NCBI RefSeq assembly: GCF_000827125.1
Contig: NZ_CP010311.1
Location: 2,170,001-2,234,000, forward strand
DNA: 64,000 bases
Source: Geoalkalibacter subterraneus
GTDB lineage: Bacteria > Desulfobacterota > Desulfuromonadia > Desulfuromonadales > Geoalkalibacteraceae
Direction of reading: 5' to 3'
Part shown: positions 52,722 to 61,508 of the stretch, piece after piece
Layout of the letters: every line of letters starts with the position of its first letter
Numbering within the stretch: position 1 is the stretch's first letter
Made by a program: the position numbers and the translations under genes
Notes under the pieces: model-generated
Database searches by the model: none
What the model saw: only the letters and a program-made list of their open reading frames with translations
What the model was told of the DNA's origin: nothing

Positions 52722-53321
52722 TTATGGGCGTTTCAAGATAAAATCAACGGCTGCCGCCAGGTCGGCGAAACGGGTGACTTTGCCTGCAACCTCCTCCGAC
52801 GCCTGTGAACCATATCCTGTCAATACCAACAATGGGGTGCAGCCTGCAGCAACGCCAGCCTCAATATCCGAGGCTTTGTCCCCCACCATATACGATTGCG
52901 CCAGATCGATCCCATGCTCTTCTGCCGCCTGCAACAAAAGACCGGGCTTGCCTTTGCGGCAGTCGCATTCCTGCCGATATTCCCCCTGCCCTTCGGTCGG
53001 ATGGTGCGGACAGAAATAAAATCCATCAATGTGGGCACCGAAATAAACCAGTTCCGACTGCAGGTGTTCATGCAGGGCCTCAACCGCTCTCGGCTCGAAG
53101 TATCCCCGTGCAATCCCGGCTTGATTGGAGACGACCAGCACAACAAACCCCGCATCATTCAGGTGGGAGATAGCTTCGGGAGCGCCGGGGATGAATTCAA
53201 AATCCTCGACCCGGTGCAGGTAGTCTTTCTCCACGTTGATGGTGCCGTCGCGGTCGAGAAAAACCGCTCTGCGGAGCGGATTTTCTGTGAGGAGTGAGGG
53301 GTGAGGAGTGAGGGGGGTCAA
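52722..53321 (-). CDS. gmhB: D-glycero-beta-D-manno-heptose-1,7-bisphosphate 7-phosphatase
   Basis: The protein has 199 residues with a TTG start overlapping the previous stop (TTGA). HAD motif 'AVFLDRDGTIN' (about 19-29), 'LVVSNQAGIARG', zinc loop 'CPHHPTEGQGEYRQECDCRKGKPG', and 'MVGDKASDIEAG'. The first 12 residues are read from inverted heptamer repeats (53287-53314), so the original start was probably lost or replaced when the neighbouring small gene inserted. It works with HldE in ADP-heptose synthesis. Confidence 0.93.
   Translation of the reverse strand: MTPLTPHPSLLTENPLRRAVFLDRDGTINVEKDYLHRVEDFEFIPGAPEAISHLNDAGFVVLVVSNQAGIARGYFEPRAVEALHEHLQSELVYFGAHIDGFYFCPHHPTEGQGEYRQECDCRKGKPGLLLQAAEEHGIDLAQSYMVGDKASDIEAGVAAGCTPLLVLTGYGSQASEEVAGKVTRFADLAAAVDFILKRP
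53287..53314 (-). repeat. Left heptamer repeat (GTGAGGR x4) flanking the four-helix gene
   Basis: Four exact tandem heptamers GTGAGGA/GTGAGGG on the plus strand. The other side of the gene has four in the opposite orientation (53674-53701). The array encodes the first residues of GmhB. Confidence 0.85.
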
Positions 53322-53680
53322 TTTGCTACCTTTCCCTTCAGGGAGTTCATCAATCCGCCGAATAAGCTAAAAATACGTTCGATTCGGTTCTGGATATTCC
53401 TAGTATCGTTCAAATAACCCAAGTCTTTGGCAAGAATAATCTGTGTATCCAATTCGCTTAAAGAACCCCGAGCAATCGAAAGAAATTGCAAAAATTCTTT
53501 TGGCCCCATACGGCCAGCTCCCTCAGCGATGTTGCTTGGGACCGAAATAGCTGCACGCCGCATTTGGTTGGTTAGAGAATAGACCTCATCGCGAGGAAAT
53601 TTTTCTGTCGCCTCGTATATTTCTCGTACCAAGATCATTGATTCTTGCCACAGCCTGAGGTCATGATGTTTTCGCCTCAC
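53318..53680 (-). CDS. Four-helix-bundle protein (23S rRNA intervening-sequence protein family)
   Basis: The protein has 120 residues with a GTG start at 53680, itself part of a heptamer repeat. 'HHDLRLWQESMILVREIYEATEKFPRDEVYSLTNQMRRAAISVPSNIAEGAGR' and 'QFLSIARGSLSELDTQIILAKDLGYL' match the TIGR02436/IVP four-helix family, first known from insertions in 23S rRNA. It splits the heptose operon. Its flanks show the signs of an inserted small mobile unit. Biochemical role unknown. Confidence 0.92.
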   Translation of the reverse strand: MRRKHHDLRLWQESMILVREIYEATEKFPRDEVYSLTNQMRRAAISVPSNIAEGAGRMGPKEFLQFLSIARGSLSELDTQIILAKDLGYLNDTRNIQNRIERIFSLFGGLMNSLKGKVAN

Positions 53681-53701
53681 TCCTCACTCCTCACCCCTCA
53701 C
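53674..53701 (+). repeat. Right heptamer repeat (inverted, x4)
   Basis: CCTCAC-type heptamers, the reverse complement of GTGAGGC/A/A/G. It supplies both the GTG start of the four-helix gene and the last residues (REG) and stop codon of hldE. Confidence 0.85.
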
Positions 53702-55163
53702 GGTATTGTTGAAGAATTTTTTCAACAAGACCTGTCGTCGATTTTCCGGCAACAAACTCAATAATTTCCACGCGGCCGCCGTAGCTTTCGACAATCTCCT
53801 TGCCGACGACTCCCTCGGGGGAGTAATCGCCGCCTTTGACCAGAATATCCGGCTTGACCGCACGGATCAGCTCCAGAGGAGTATCCTCGTCAAACAGGCA
53901 GACATAATCGATGCAATCGAGGGCAGCCAGGATATGGGCCCGCTCGTTTTCGCCGATCAGGGGGCGCTTTGGGCCTTTGAGACGCTGAACCGACTGGTCG
54001 GAGTTGAGGCCGAGCACCAGCAGGTCGCCAAGCCTGCGCGCTTTCTGCAGGTACTGAACGTGGCCCGCATGCAGCAGGTCGAAGCAGCCGTTGGTAAAGA
54101 CAATGCGGCGTCCCTTTTCACGCTCACGTTCAAGGGCGACGCTGAGCACGTCCCGCGTCTTGATTTTCAGATCGCTGTCGCGGTGACTGCGGCCGACTGT
54201 TTCGAAAATTTCCTCGGCAGACACAGTCGAGGTGCCCACCTTGCCCACCACAATGCCCGCGGCGACATTGGACAGGCGCGCGGCCTCTTCCAGTGAAAAC
54301 CCGCACGCCAGGCCGGCCCCAAGAACCGACAGCACCGTATCGCCCGCACCGGTGACATCAAAAACTTCCTTCGCCTCTGTGGGCAGGTGAATTTCGTCCC
54401 CATCACGGATGAAAAGGGACATCCCCTCTTCACTGCGGGTCAACACCAGGGCGTCCAGGTCAAGGGATTGGCGCAGCGTTCGACCGGCTTCGACCAGGTC
54501 GGTCTCGCTACGGATCTCAATCCCCGATGCGACTTGCGCCTCTTTGCGGTTCGGAGTCAACAGGGTTGCGCCACGGTATTTTTGGTAGTCGTTGCCTTTA
54601 GGGTCGACCAGAACCGGAACGCCTTTTTCCCGTCCAATTTCAATAATCCCGCGCAGCACCTCTTCACTCAGGACCCCCTTGAGATAATCCGACAGAAGGA
54701 TAACCTGAAACTGGTCAATTCGATCGCGGACAAAATCCACCAGCACCCTGCCCTGGTCATCGTTCACAGGAGTGCGGCTTTCGCGGTCAATGCGCAGCAT
54801 CTGCTGATTGCTGGCCAGGATGCGTGTTTTGCGGCTCGTGGTGCGTCCTGGCACGGCGACAATGCCTGCATCGTCGATATTTTTCTCGGACAGCATTTGT
54901 CGCAGAACCTGGCCATCGGCATCGTCGCCGACAACACTCGCCACGGAAACCCGGCACCCAAGAACCACGAGATTGTTGATGACGTTGCCAGCCCCGCCCA
55001 GGCGTAGATCCTCGCGCTGCACCTCCACGACCTGCACCGGCGCTTCAGGAGAGATCCGGTCGGTTCGGCCCCAGACGTATTCATCCAGCATCAGATCCCC
55101 CACCACCAGGATGCGGGTGCCGGGGAGATGCGTCATAAATTTTTCAACCAGAGTGCGATTCAT
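53691..55163 (-). CDS. hldE: Bifunctional heptose 7-phosphate kinase / 1-phosphate adenylyltransferase
   Basis: The protein has 490 residues. The ribokinase-type kinase domain covers 1-315 ('VVGDLMLDEYVWGRTDRISPEAPVQVVEV', 'EVFDVTGAGDTVLSVLGAGLA'); the nucleotidyltransferase domain about 345-490 ('VFTNGCFDLLHAGHVQYL'). It carries out two steps of ADP-heptose synthesis. Its C-terminal REG-stop comes from a heptamer repeat, so the tail has been remade by the neighbouring insertion. Confidence 0.95.
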   Translation of the reverse strand: MNRTLVEKFMTHLPGTRILVVGDLMLDEYVWGRTDRISPEAPVQVVEVQREDLRLGGAGNVINNLVVLGCRVSVASVVGDDADGQVLRQMLSEKNIDDAGIVAVPGRTTSRKTRILASNQQMLRIDRESRTPVNDDQGRVLVDFVRDRIDQFQVILLSDYLKGVLSEEVLRGIIEIGREKGVPVLVDPKGNDYQKYRGATLLTPNRKEAQVASGIEIRSETDLVEAGRTLRQSLDLDALVLTRSEEGMSLFIRDGDEIHLPTEAKEVFDVTGAGDTVLSVLGAGLACGFSLEEAARLSNVAAGIVVGKVGTSTVSAEEIFETVGRSHRDSDLKIKTRDVLSVALEREREKGRRIVFTNGCFDLLHAGHVQYLQKARRLGDLLVLGLNSDQSVQRLKGPKRPLIGENERAHILAALDCIDYVCLFDEDTPLELIRAVKPDILVKGGDYSPEGVVGKEIVESYGGRVEIIEFVAGKSTTGLVEKILQQYREG

Positions 55164-56125
55164 GATTTCTTGTGAAGGCGATCAAGCACCGCCGCAGCGA
55201 AAAGAGGAATATTGATCTCGTGATGCCCGGTAATCGAGTAGCCGCGGCCATGCTCCGAGGTCGGGCGTTTGACGACGTTGGTCAACGGCCGGTAGTGCTG
55301 GATCATATCGAAATTGGCCGTGGAAAAACCGTCGACATGGTAGCCGAGATTCTGCGCGATGGAAAGAGCTTTAAGAAAGACTTCCGGCATCAGAACGGCG
55401 GAACCGACATTGAGCCAGACGCCACCGTCCCCAAGATCCGCAACCACTGAAGTCAGCAGACGAAAATCCCGAAAAGTCATCTCACCGATCACCGCGCCGT
55501 CAGCTTCGGGATGCTGGTGAATGATGTCGGTTCCCAGGGCAACATGGACGGTGCTGGGGATCTGCTGTTCCAGGCACGCCGCCAGCAGGCTGTACTCCTT
55601 GAACAGATGGTCGTTATCGACAATACAGCGCGCGATGGCCTCGCCATACCCCATCTCCTCCTCTTTCACCGCAGACTTCAAAGCCCGGTTCATCCCGCCG
55701 CCGGTTTCCTCGGAGAAACCGAAATCGCCGGAATGCAGAACGGCGCCGACGTCTTCCGACGTGGCCCCGACCAGAGAAACTTCAAAGTCATGAATCGCGG
55801 CTGAACCGTTCATGGCCACCGCAGTGATGGCATCGACATCGATCAAGGCTTTGAGCACCGGTTGCAGACCACACTTGATGACATGCCCTCCAATGGCCAT
55901 TACCACAGGCCTGCCTTTTTCCCGCGCCCCAACTACCGCATCCACCACACCACGCAGTTGGTCGGCACCCAGAAGACGCGGCATGGAATTGATAACGTCG
56001 CTAAAAGACATTCCGGCTTTGGGCGGCGAGGCGAAATGGTCTTGGACATTGACTTTGTTGTTGCGGGTTTTTATGGAGTAGGTTTTGACTGGAGAGAAAT
56101 CGACGGGTTGATATTTATGACTCAT
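55160..56125 (-). CDS. Conserved protein of unknown function beside hldE
   Basis: The protein has 321 residues; overlaps the hldE start by four bases. Notable segments: 'GRPVVMAIGGHVIKCGLQPVLKALIDVDAITAVAMNGSAAIHDFEVSLVGATSEDVG' and 'GRGYSITGHHEINIPLFAAAVL'. The pattern of Gly-rich loops suggests a Rossmann-like fold, loosely like deoxyhypusine synthases, but this is weak. Coupling to hldE suggests a role in heptose or sugar metabolism. Confidence 0.75.
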   Translation of the reverse strand: MSHKYQPVDFSPVKTYSIKTRNNKVNVQDHFASPPKAGMSFSDVINSMPRLLGADQLRGVVDAVVGAREKGRPVVMAIGGHVIKCGLQPVLKALIDVDAITAVAMNGSAAIHDFEVSLVGATSEDVGAVLHSGDFGFSEETGGGMNRALKSAVKEEEMGYGEAIARCIVDNDHLFKEYSLLAACLEQQIPSTVHVALGTDIIHQHPEADGAVIGEMTFRDFRLLTSVVADLGDGGVWLNVGSAVLMPEVFLKALSIAQNLGYHVDGFSTANFDMIQHYRPLTNVVKRPTSEHGRGYSITGHHEINIPLFAAAVLDRLHKKS

Positions 56126-56329
56126 TTTCCCCTCGGAAATGTCTGTTTAGTGAAATGAGGACCGCTGCAGCCGCAAAAGACCGGCCCGGTTAAAGTTGAC
56201 CGGTCAATACCAATAAACTATGATATCGTTCACTTTTTCGACGCAAACATGCGATCATATCGCTAACCGGCTATTTCTAGCCGATTATGGAATGAAAAGC
56301 AACCCACGCAAGAAAAGGACAGGAATTTA

Positions 56330-56698
56330 ATGTTCAACAACAAGAAGGCCTTCTGGAACTTTCTCGGGGCATCCTGGGAGCAGGATGCCTTCGGCTCCAT
56401 GAAAAACACTCTGCAGCAGACTGGGGAAAAGATCTCCTCTGATCCTTTAAGCTCTGTTGTCCGCACCACCGTTGCGGGGCAGCATTATTATATCAAGCAG
56501 TACCACCGGCGCGGGAAAAAACTCCGGCGTTTTCTCGGCCGCAGCCGGGCACAGGGGGAATGGCAGAATCTGCAGTACTTCGCAGAACTTGGAATACCTA
56601 TTCCTCGCCTGGTGGCATTTGGTCGGCAAAGTCGTCTGGATCTAGCCGCAAAGCAGCAAATCAACCAGATTCTAAATTTTTTCGGGGCAAAAAGTTGA
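56330..56698 (+). pseudogene. Truncated LPS-kinase (RfaP/WaaP-like) fragment
   Basis: The 122-residue product has the N-lobe of an LPS kinase: 'VVRTTVAGQHYYIKQYHRRGKKLRRFLGRSRAQGEWQNLQYFAELGIPIPRLVAFGRQ', with the ATP-binding Lys. It then ends in an unrelated short tail; the catalytic loop and metal-binding Asp are absent. The next kinase gene starts only 17 bases further on, so a deletion probably fused the fragment's end to the spacer. Confidence 0.7.
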
Positions 56699-56715
56699 GG
56701 ATTCCCCCTTTTCCC

Positions 56716-57510
56716 ATGTCTTCACCTTCAGCCCCCTTCTACATCCACCCTGACTGGCAAAAAAGTTTTCAGGCCAATAGGCTGAATAACTTCGATGACC
56801 TCTGGGAACTCGAACTCGAGTTGGCAGATGCCGGCAACCGGGGCCGAGGCGAAGGAGGATGGAGCCGGGTCGGATTTTATTCACTCCCGGAGAGTCCATC
56901 CGCTTCGCCAAAAATCGTTGTCAAGAAACAGCAGAATTACCTTATTCGCACCTGGCGACAGCCCGTGCGGGGGATGCTGACTTTTGTTAAGGAATTCAAC
57001 ATGTTCCAGCGCATTGCGTCTCTTGGGATTCCTGTTCCACAGGTTGTTTACTGCGCCACACGCCGGCAGGGGAATCATCACCAGGCCATTCTTGTGACCG
57101 CTTGGCTCGAAGGATATGAGCCTCTGGATAAAATACTGGACTGCTGGCAAAGGTGCCGGCCTGATCGGGTCGAACGCGCCCGTCTTCTTCGTCCGGTAGC
57201 TGAAACGGTGGGACAGCTTCACCAAAACAGGCTGGCGCACCGCTGCCTGTACCCCAAGCATCTGTTTGTCGACACGAACCAGCCGCAGCCGCGCTGTTGC
57301 CTGATCGATCTTGAGAAAACACGCTGGTCTCCGTGGCGCGCAAACCTTCGCTGCCGCGATCTGGCCCAGCTGGTGCGCCATACTGAAAATTTTCCTCGCC
57401 GCGATGCAGTCGTTTTCCTGAGAGCCTATCTAGGCAGAGAGACGCTGGGGGCGGAGGGCAAAAAATTATGGCGGGCCGTTCACCGTCAGATCAAGCGGAA
57501 AACCCATTAA
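56716..57510 (+). CDS. LPS core kinase-like protein (RfaP/InaA type)
   Basis: The ATG at 56716 starts a 264-residue protein. 'KIVVKKQQNYLIRTWRQPVRGMLTFVKEFNMFQRIASLGIPVPQVVYCA' is the N-lobe with the Lys; 'RLAHRCLYPKHLFVD' and 'CCLIDLEKTRW' correspond to the catalytic loop and the metal-binding D of the family. It probably phosphorylates a core heptose or Kdo at the inner membrane. It touches the next kinase gene directly. Confidence 0.85.
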   Translation: MSSPSAPFYIHPDWQKSFQANRLNNFDDLWELELELADAGNRGRGEGGWSRVGFYSLPESPSASPKIVVKKQQNYLIRTWRQPVRGMLTFVKEFNMFQRIASLGIPVPQVVYCATRRQGNHHQAILVTAWLEGYEPLDKILDCWQRCRPDRVERARLLRPVAETVGQLHQNRLAHRCLYPKHLFVDTNQPQPRCCLIDLEKTRWSPWRANLRCRDLAQLVRHTENFPRRDAVVFLRAYLGRETLGAEGKKLWRAVHRQIKRKTH

Positions 57511-58908
57511 ATGAAAATGATCGACTCCCCAGACCAACTTCCCTGCCGCATCGGCCTGCAGACTGCAACTGCGCCGGATCTCCAATGCGAACGGCTGCTC
57601 CGTCACCTGCCGGGACAACGCCTGGTTTACGCAGGCAACTGGGGACACCACCCGGTGGTCGCCAAAATTTACGGTGGCCACAGTGCCCATCGCCACTGGC
57701 GACGAGAAAAAAATGGTTGTAAAGCACTGCTTGATGCAGGAATCACATCGCCGGATCTGCTCTACGCCGGCACATTGGCCAACGGCGCTCCAGTTTTGAT
57801 ATTCGAGCGCCTCCCGACACCCTGCACGGCATTGGATCATTGGCTGCAGGCCAAAAGCGATGATCAGCGACTCGAGGTCCTGGTCCCTCTTGTAACATTG
57901 GTCGCAAAGGGACATCGAAAGGGATTGCTGCAATCCGACCTGCATCTGGAAAATTTCCTTTTCAGCCAAGGAACCCTTTACGCCATAGATGGCGACGGAA
58001 TCCGGTATTCGAGAAAGCCTCTGAAAGAAAAAAACTGCCGCCGCAACCTGGCACTTCTTCTGGCCCAACTCCCCCCCCACCATGACCGTCTGCTCCCTGA
58101 CATCATAGCCGCGTATCTGCACCATATGCCCTTGCAGAACCAGAATTTTACCGAACGCCTACTCCGAGACCTGAAAGCTGCGCGCCGGAGGCGACGGCTT
58201 AGCTATGTCGGGAAAAGTGTGCGAAACTGCAGCGAATTTGTCCGCCAGCAGGATTTCTATCAACTGACCCTTTTTCGTCGCGACCAAGACTCACCTTTGC
58301 TGCGGGAATTTCTCCGCGACCCGGACTCCCTTATAAAGCAGGGACGCATGTTGAAAGACGGCAACAGTTCCACAGTAGTCTGTGTCCCTGGAGAAAATGA
58401 CAGCTCTCACTGGGTCATCAAGCGCTATAACATCAAAAACGCTTTTCACGCATTTAAAAAAGGGCTGAGACCGAGTCGCGCTTGGGTCTCATGGCGAAAT
58501 GCACACCGCTTGAAAATCAGCGACATTCAAACGCCCCAGGCCATTGCAATGGTTGAAAAACGAATTGGCCCGTGGAGGCGAACCTGCTATTATGTGAGCG
58601 TTTGGTGTGACGCCCCCAGTGCCGCCACCTTAATCGATTTGCAGCACCCACAGGGACACCCGCAGGCGGACGGCCTGATCTCGCTGTTCCAGCAGTTCTT
58701 CAACTTGGGAATTTACCATGGCGACTGCAAAGCCACCAATTTCTTACTCATGGACAACAAAGCGTCTGTCATTGACCTGGACTCCATGGGTGAAAGCCGC
58801 TGGCGCTGGGCTTTTTTACGACATTACGCCATAGATCGCCGCCGTTTCCTGCAGAACTGGCAGCATAATTCACCACTGAAAAATTACTTCGACCAGCAAC
58901 TGCCTTGA
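57511..58908 (+). CDS. Tandem two-domain LPS-kinase-like protein
   Basis: The protein has 465 residues starting right after the previous stop. It contains two kinase-like domains in a row: the first with 'HRKGLLQSDLHLENFLFSQGTLYAIDGD' (about 133-160), the second with 'WVIKRYNIKNAFHAF', 'GIYHGDCKATNFLLMDNKASVIDLDSM' (about 400-430). Both keep the Asp/Asn catalytic and Asp metal positions. Usual members are about 240-270 residues with one domain. Overlaps the upstream extension of the carbamoyltransferase frame. Confidence 0.85.
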   Translation: MKMIDSPDQLPCRIGLQTATAPDLQCERLLRHLPGQRLVYAGNWGHHPVVAKIYGGHSAHRHWRREKNGCKALLDAGITSPDLLYAGTLANGAPVLIFERLPTPCTALDHWLQAKSDDQRLEVLVPLVTLVAKGHRKGLLQSDLHLENFLFSQGTLYAIDGDGIRYSRKPLKEKNCRRNLALLLAQLPPHHDRLLPDIIAAYLHHMPLQNQNFTERLLRDLKAARRRRRLSYVGKSVRNCSEFVRQQDFYQLTLFRRDQDSPLLREFLRDPDSLIKQGRMLKDGNSSTVVCVPGENDSSHWVIKRYNIKNAFHAFKKGLRPSRAWVSWRNAHRLKISDIQTPQAIAMVEKRIGPWRRTCYYVSVWCDAPSAATLIDLQHPQGHPQADGLISLFQQFFNLGIYHGDCKATNFLLMDNKASVIDLDSMGESRWRWAFLRHYAIDRRRFLQNWQHNSPLKNYFDQQLP

Positions 58909-58940
58909 TTTACCGAATAGTTAATGGAGCAAAAACACCA

Positions 58941-60674
58941 ATGTCAAAAGTCATTCTCGGCCTATCCGGAGCCTTAACACACGATCCGTCTGCAGCTCTG
59001 TACATCAATGACAAACTGGTTGCAGCGGCAGAGGAAGAGCGATTTATTCGCGACAAACACGCCAAGAACAGGCTGCCCCTGGAATCAGCCCGTTTTTGCC
59101 TCGACTTCGCCGGGCTGAAACCGCGCGATGTCGACATCGTCGCCTTCCCCTTTGCTCCGATCGGTCTTAATCGCCCTGATCGCTGGCACTTTGCCAAACG
59201 CTACTGGTATGCACCCGATCGAGCTCTTTCCGCCCTCTTCAACGGCAATCGCCACTATCGTCGCAATGTCTCCAGAGTCCGCGAGTTACTGGGAAAGCTT
59301 GGCATCAATTGGGACACCGTGAAGTTTTTACCCGTTGAGCACCACCTCGCCCACGCCAGCAGCGCTTACCACCTGAGTGGCTTCAAAGGTAAGACAGCCA
59401 TTCTCGGCATTGACGGCAAGGGCGAATACGCCACCACCTTTTTCGGATATGGCGAAAACGGAAAAATTCATAAAATCAAGGAATTCTACGATCCCGACTC
59501 CCTCGGCGGGCTCTACGGCGCCATGACGGAATATCTTGGATTCGACATGCTCGACGGCGAATTCAAGGTCATGGGAATGGCCCCCTACGGCGACTCCAGG
59601 AAATATGATTTTTCGCGTCTTGCACGCTTCGAAAAAGGGGAGCTTATCGTTAACACCCAGTTGGTTAATACCATCGGCCTGCGCCGTTACAAAGAAGATG
59701 GCAAAGGCTACTACTTCAGCCGCAAACTGGTGGACTGGCTGGGACCAAAACGCAAAGGCGACGACGCAGACGAGCCCTATATCGATTACGCCGCCTGCGT
59801 ACAGCAGCTCTTTGAAGACCTGTCGCTGCAGATGATCGACTATTACCTCAAAGACGTATTGCAGGAAACCGGTCAGATCTGCTTTGCCGGCGGCAGTGCG
59901 CTCAATGTCAAGCTCAACCAGCGCATCATGGCGCTGCCCTATGTTAAGCGGCTTTTTGTCCAACCCGCAGCATCAGATGCCGGAACCGCGCTGGGAGCCG
60001 CCTCCTATGCAGCCCACCAGGCTGGATTCGAAGTCGAGCCGCTCAAACACGTCTATCTTGGCCCGCAATACACCACGGATGAATGTATTGCCGCCTGCAA
60101 AGACCATCCGGGAAAACCCGAATGGGAAAAAATCGAGGCGATCACAACGGCTACAGCCCGCCTGTTAGCCGACGGCAACCCCGTCGCCTGGTTCCAGGGG
60201 CGCATGGAATTCGGGCCACGAGCCCTCGGTTGTCGCAGCATACTGGGTTGCCCAAGCGTCAAGGGGGTTGCCGACCGCATCAATGAGCAGATCAAGTTCC
60301 GCGAACGCTGGCGCCCTTTCTGCCCCAGCCTGCTTGACAGAATCGCACCGGAGGTTTTGCAGACCGACCACCCGGCTCCCTATATGACCTTTACCTTCGA
60401 TGTGAATCCCGAATGGAAGGACCGCATCCCTGAAGTTGTGCACGAGGATGGGACTTCTCGCGCACAGGTGGTTGAAAAAGAAACCAACCCACGCTACTAC
60501 GCTCTCATCGAAGAACTGGAAAAACTCACCGGCAACGCCGTCGTCCTGAACACATCACTCAACCGGCGCGGAGAACCTATGGTTTGCTCACCACAAGACG
60601 CGCTGAATATGTTCTATGCCAGTGATCTGAAGTATCTGGTAATGGAAGATGTGTTGGTGAGGAAGGCTGTTTAA
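58941..60674 (+). CDS. Carbamoyltransferase (NodU/CmcH family)
   Basis: The ATG at 58941 gives 577 residues. 'ILGLSGALTHDPSAALYINDKLVAAAEEERFIRDKHAKN' and 'VEHHLAHASSAY' mark the N-terminal Kae1-like domain; 'NPVAWFQGRMEFGPRALGCRSIL' and 'NAVVLNTSLNRRGEPMVCSP' the C-terminal YrdC-like domain. It transfers a carbamoyl group, here probably to an LPS sugar, given the surrounding genes. Confidence 0.93.
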   Translation: MSKVILGLSGALTHDPSAALYINDKLVAAAEEERFIRDKHAKNRLPLESARFCLDFAGLKPRDVDIVAFPFAPIGLNRPDRWHFAKRYWYAPDRALSALFNGNRHYRRNVSRVRELLGKLGINWDTVKFLPVEHHLAHASSAYHLSGFKGKTAILGIDGKGEYATTFFGYGENGKIHKIKEFYDPDSLGGLYGAMTEYLGFDMLDGEFKVMGMAPYGDSRKYDFSRLARFEKGELIVNTQLVNTIGLRRYKEDGKGYYFSRKLVDWLGPKRKGDDADEPYIDYAACVQQLFEDLSLQMIDYYLKDVLQETGQICFAGGSALNVKLNQRIMALPYVKRLFVQPAASDAGTALGAASYAAHQAGFEVEPLKHVYLGPQYTTDECIAACKDHPGKPEWEKIEAITTATARLLADGNPVAWFQGRMEFGPRALGCRSILGCPSVKGVADRINEQIKFRERWRPFCPSLLDRIAPEVLQTDHPAPYMTFTFDVNPEWKDRIPEVVHEDGTSRAQVVEKETNPRYYALIEELEKLTGNAVVLNTSLNRRGEPMVCSPQDALNMFYASDLKYLVMEDVLVRKAV

Positions 60675-60676
60675 CG

Positions 60677-61456
60677 ATGACAAAACCGCTCAAACTTTAT
60701 TGGTCATCCGGTTTGAAAAACGGGAAAAAGAATTTCGGGGATTGGTTATCACCTGTTTTGTGTGAAGCAATCAGCGGCCGGGAAGTGGTGTACGCCAAGC
60801 CCCGGCATTGTGACCTGGTCGCAGTAGGTAGCATCCTCCAGCGACTCAAAAATCACTTCTGGAGCCACCGAGTGCATGTCTGGGGCAGCGGCCTCATTGA
60901 GCAGGTACCGTCTTTCAGCACACCCCACTTCATCCATGCCGTACGTGGCAAACTCACGGCGTCAACCTTACGCAACCGAACGGTTGACACTCTAGGCGAT
61001 CCAGGTTTGCTTTGCGACATACTGCTCCCGGAGAAACACCCTCATAAAAAGTTCCGGATCGGTGTCGTACCTCATTACAAAGACCAGGGGCATTCAGCTG
61101 TTGCTGAATTTGCAAAACAGCCTGGCGTGTGCGTAATCGACATCTTATCCGAAACAGATGAGTTTTTGAATCAGGTCAGCCGTTGTGAACATATTCTCTC
61201 TTCCAGTCTGCATGGCTTGATTGTCGCAGACGCGCTTGAAATTCCCAACGGTTGGATTAAAATTTCAAACGGAGTTCGCGGGAACGATTTTAAATTTTCA
61301 GATTACTATTCTATTTTCGGGCTGGAGTCTCCCAACCCCTTTCCTTTTTGCAACACAACTACTGTGCATGAAGTCGAGAAATGGTGCCTTGAGTATCACC
61401 GCCCTGGTTTGAGAGAAATCAAACAGCGACTCCATGATGCATTTCCTTTCCGTTAA
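60677..61456 (+). CDS. Polysaccharide pyruvyl transferase family protein
   Basis: The protein has 259 residues. 'NFGDWLSPVLCEAISGREV', 'VAVGSILQRL', 'GDPGLLCDILLP' and 'HILSSSLHGLIVADALEIPNGWI' match the CsaB/WcaK-type family. It would add pyruvate ketals to a surface glycan. It lies two bases after the carbamoyltransferase, in the same operon. Confidence 0.9.
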   Translation: MTKPLKLYWSSGLKNGKKNFGDWLSPVLCEAISGREVVYAKPRHCDLVAVGSILQRLKNHFWSHRVHVWGSGLIEQVPSFSTPHFIHAVRGKLTASTLRNRTVDTLGDPGLLCDILLPEKHPHKKFRIGVVPHYKDQGHSAVAEFAKQPGVCVIDILSETDEFLNQVSRCEHILSSSLHGLIVADALEIPNGWIKISNGVRGNDFKFSDYYSIFGLESPNPFPFCNTTTVHEVEKWCLEYHRPGLREIKQRLHDAFPFR

Positions 61457-61508
61457 TTTGAAACTTTTACCTTAAGTCATCCCTTCAGGGAAGTTTGCAG
61501 AAAAGGAC

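Noticed and set aside
56263-56290. Small CGGCTA...TAGCCG palindrome before the kinase fragment, as a terminator
   Set aside because: No T-run and short stem; left unassigned.
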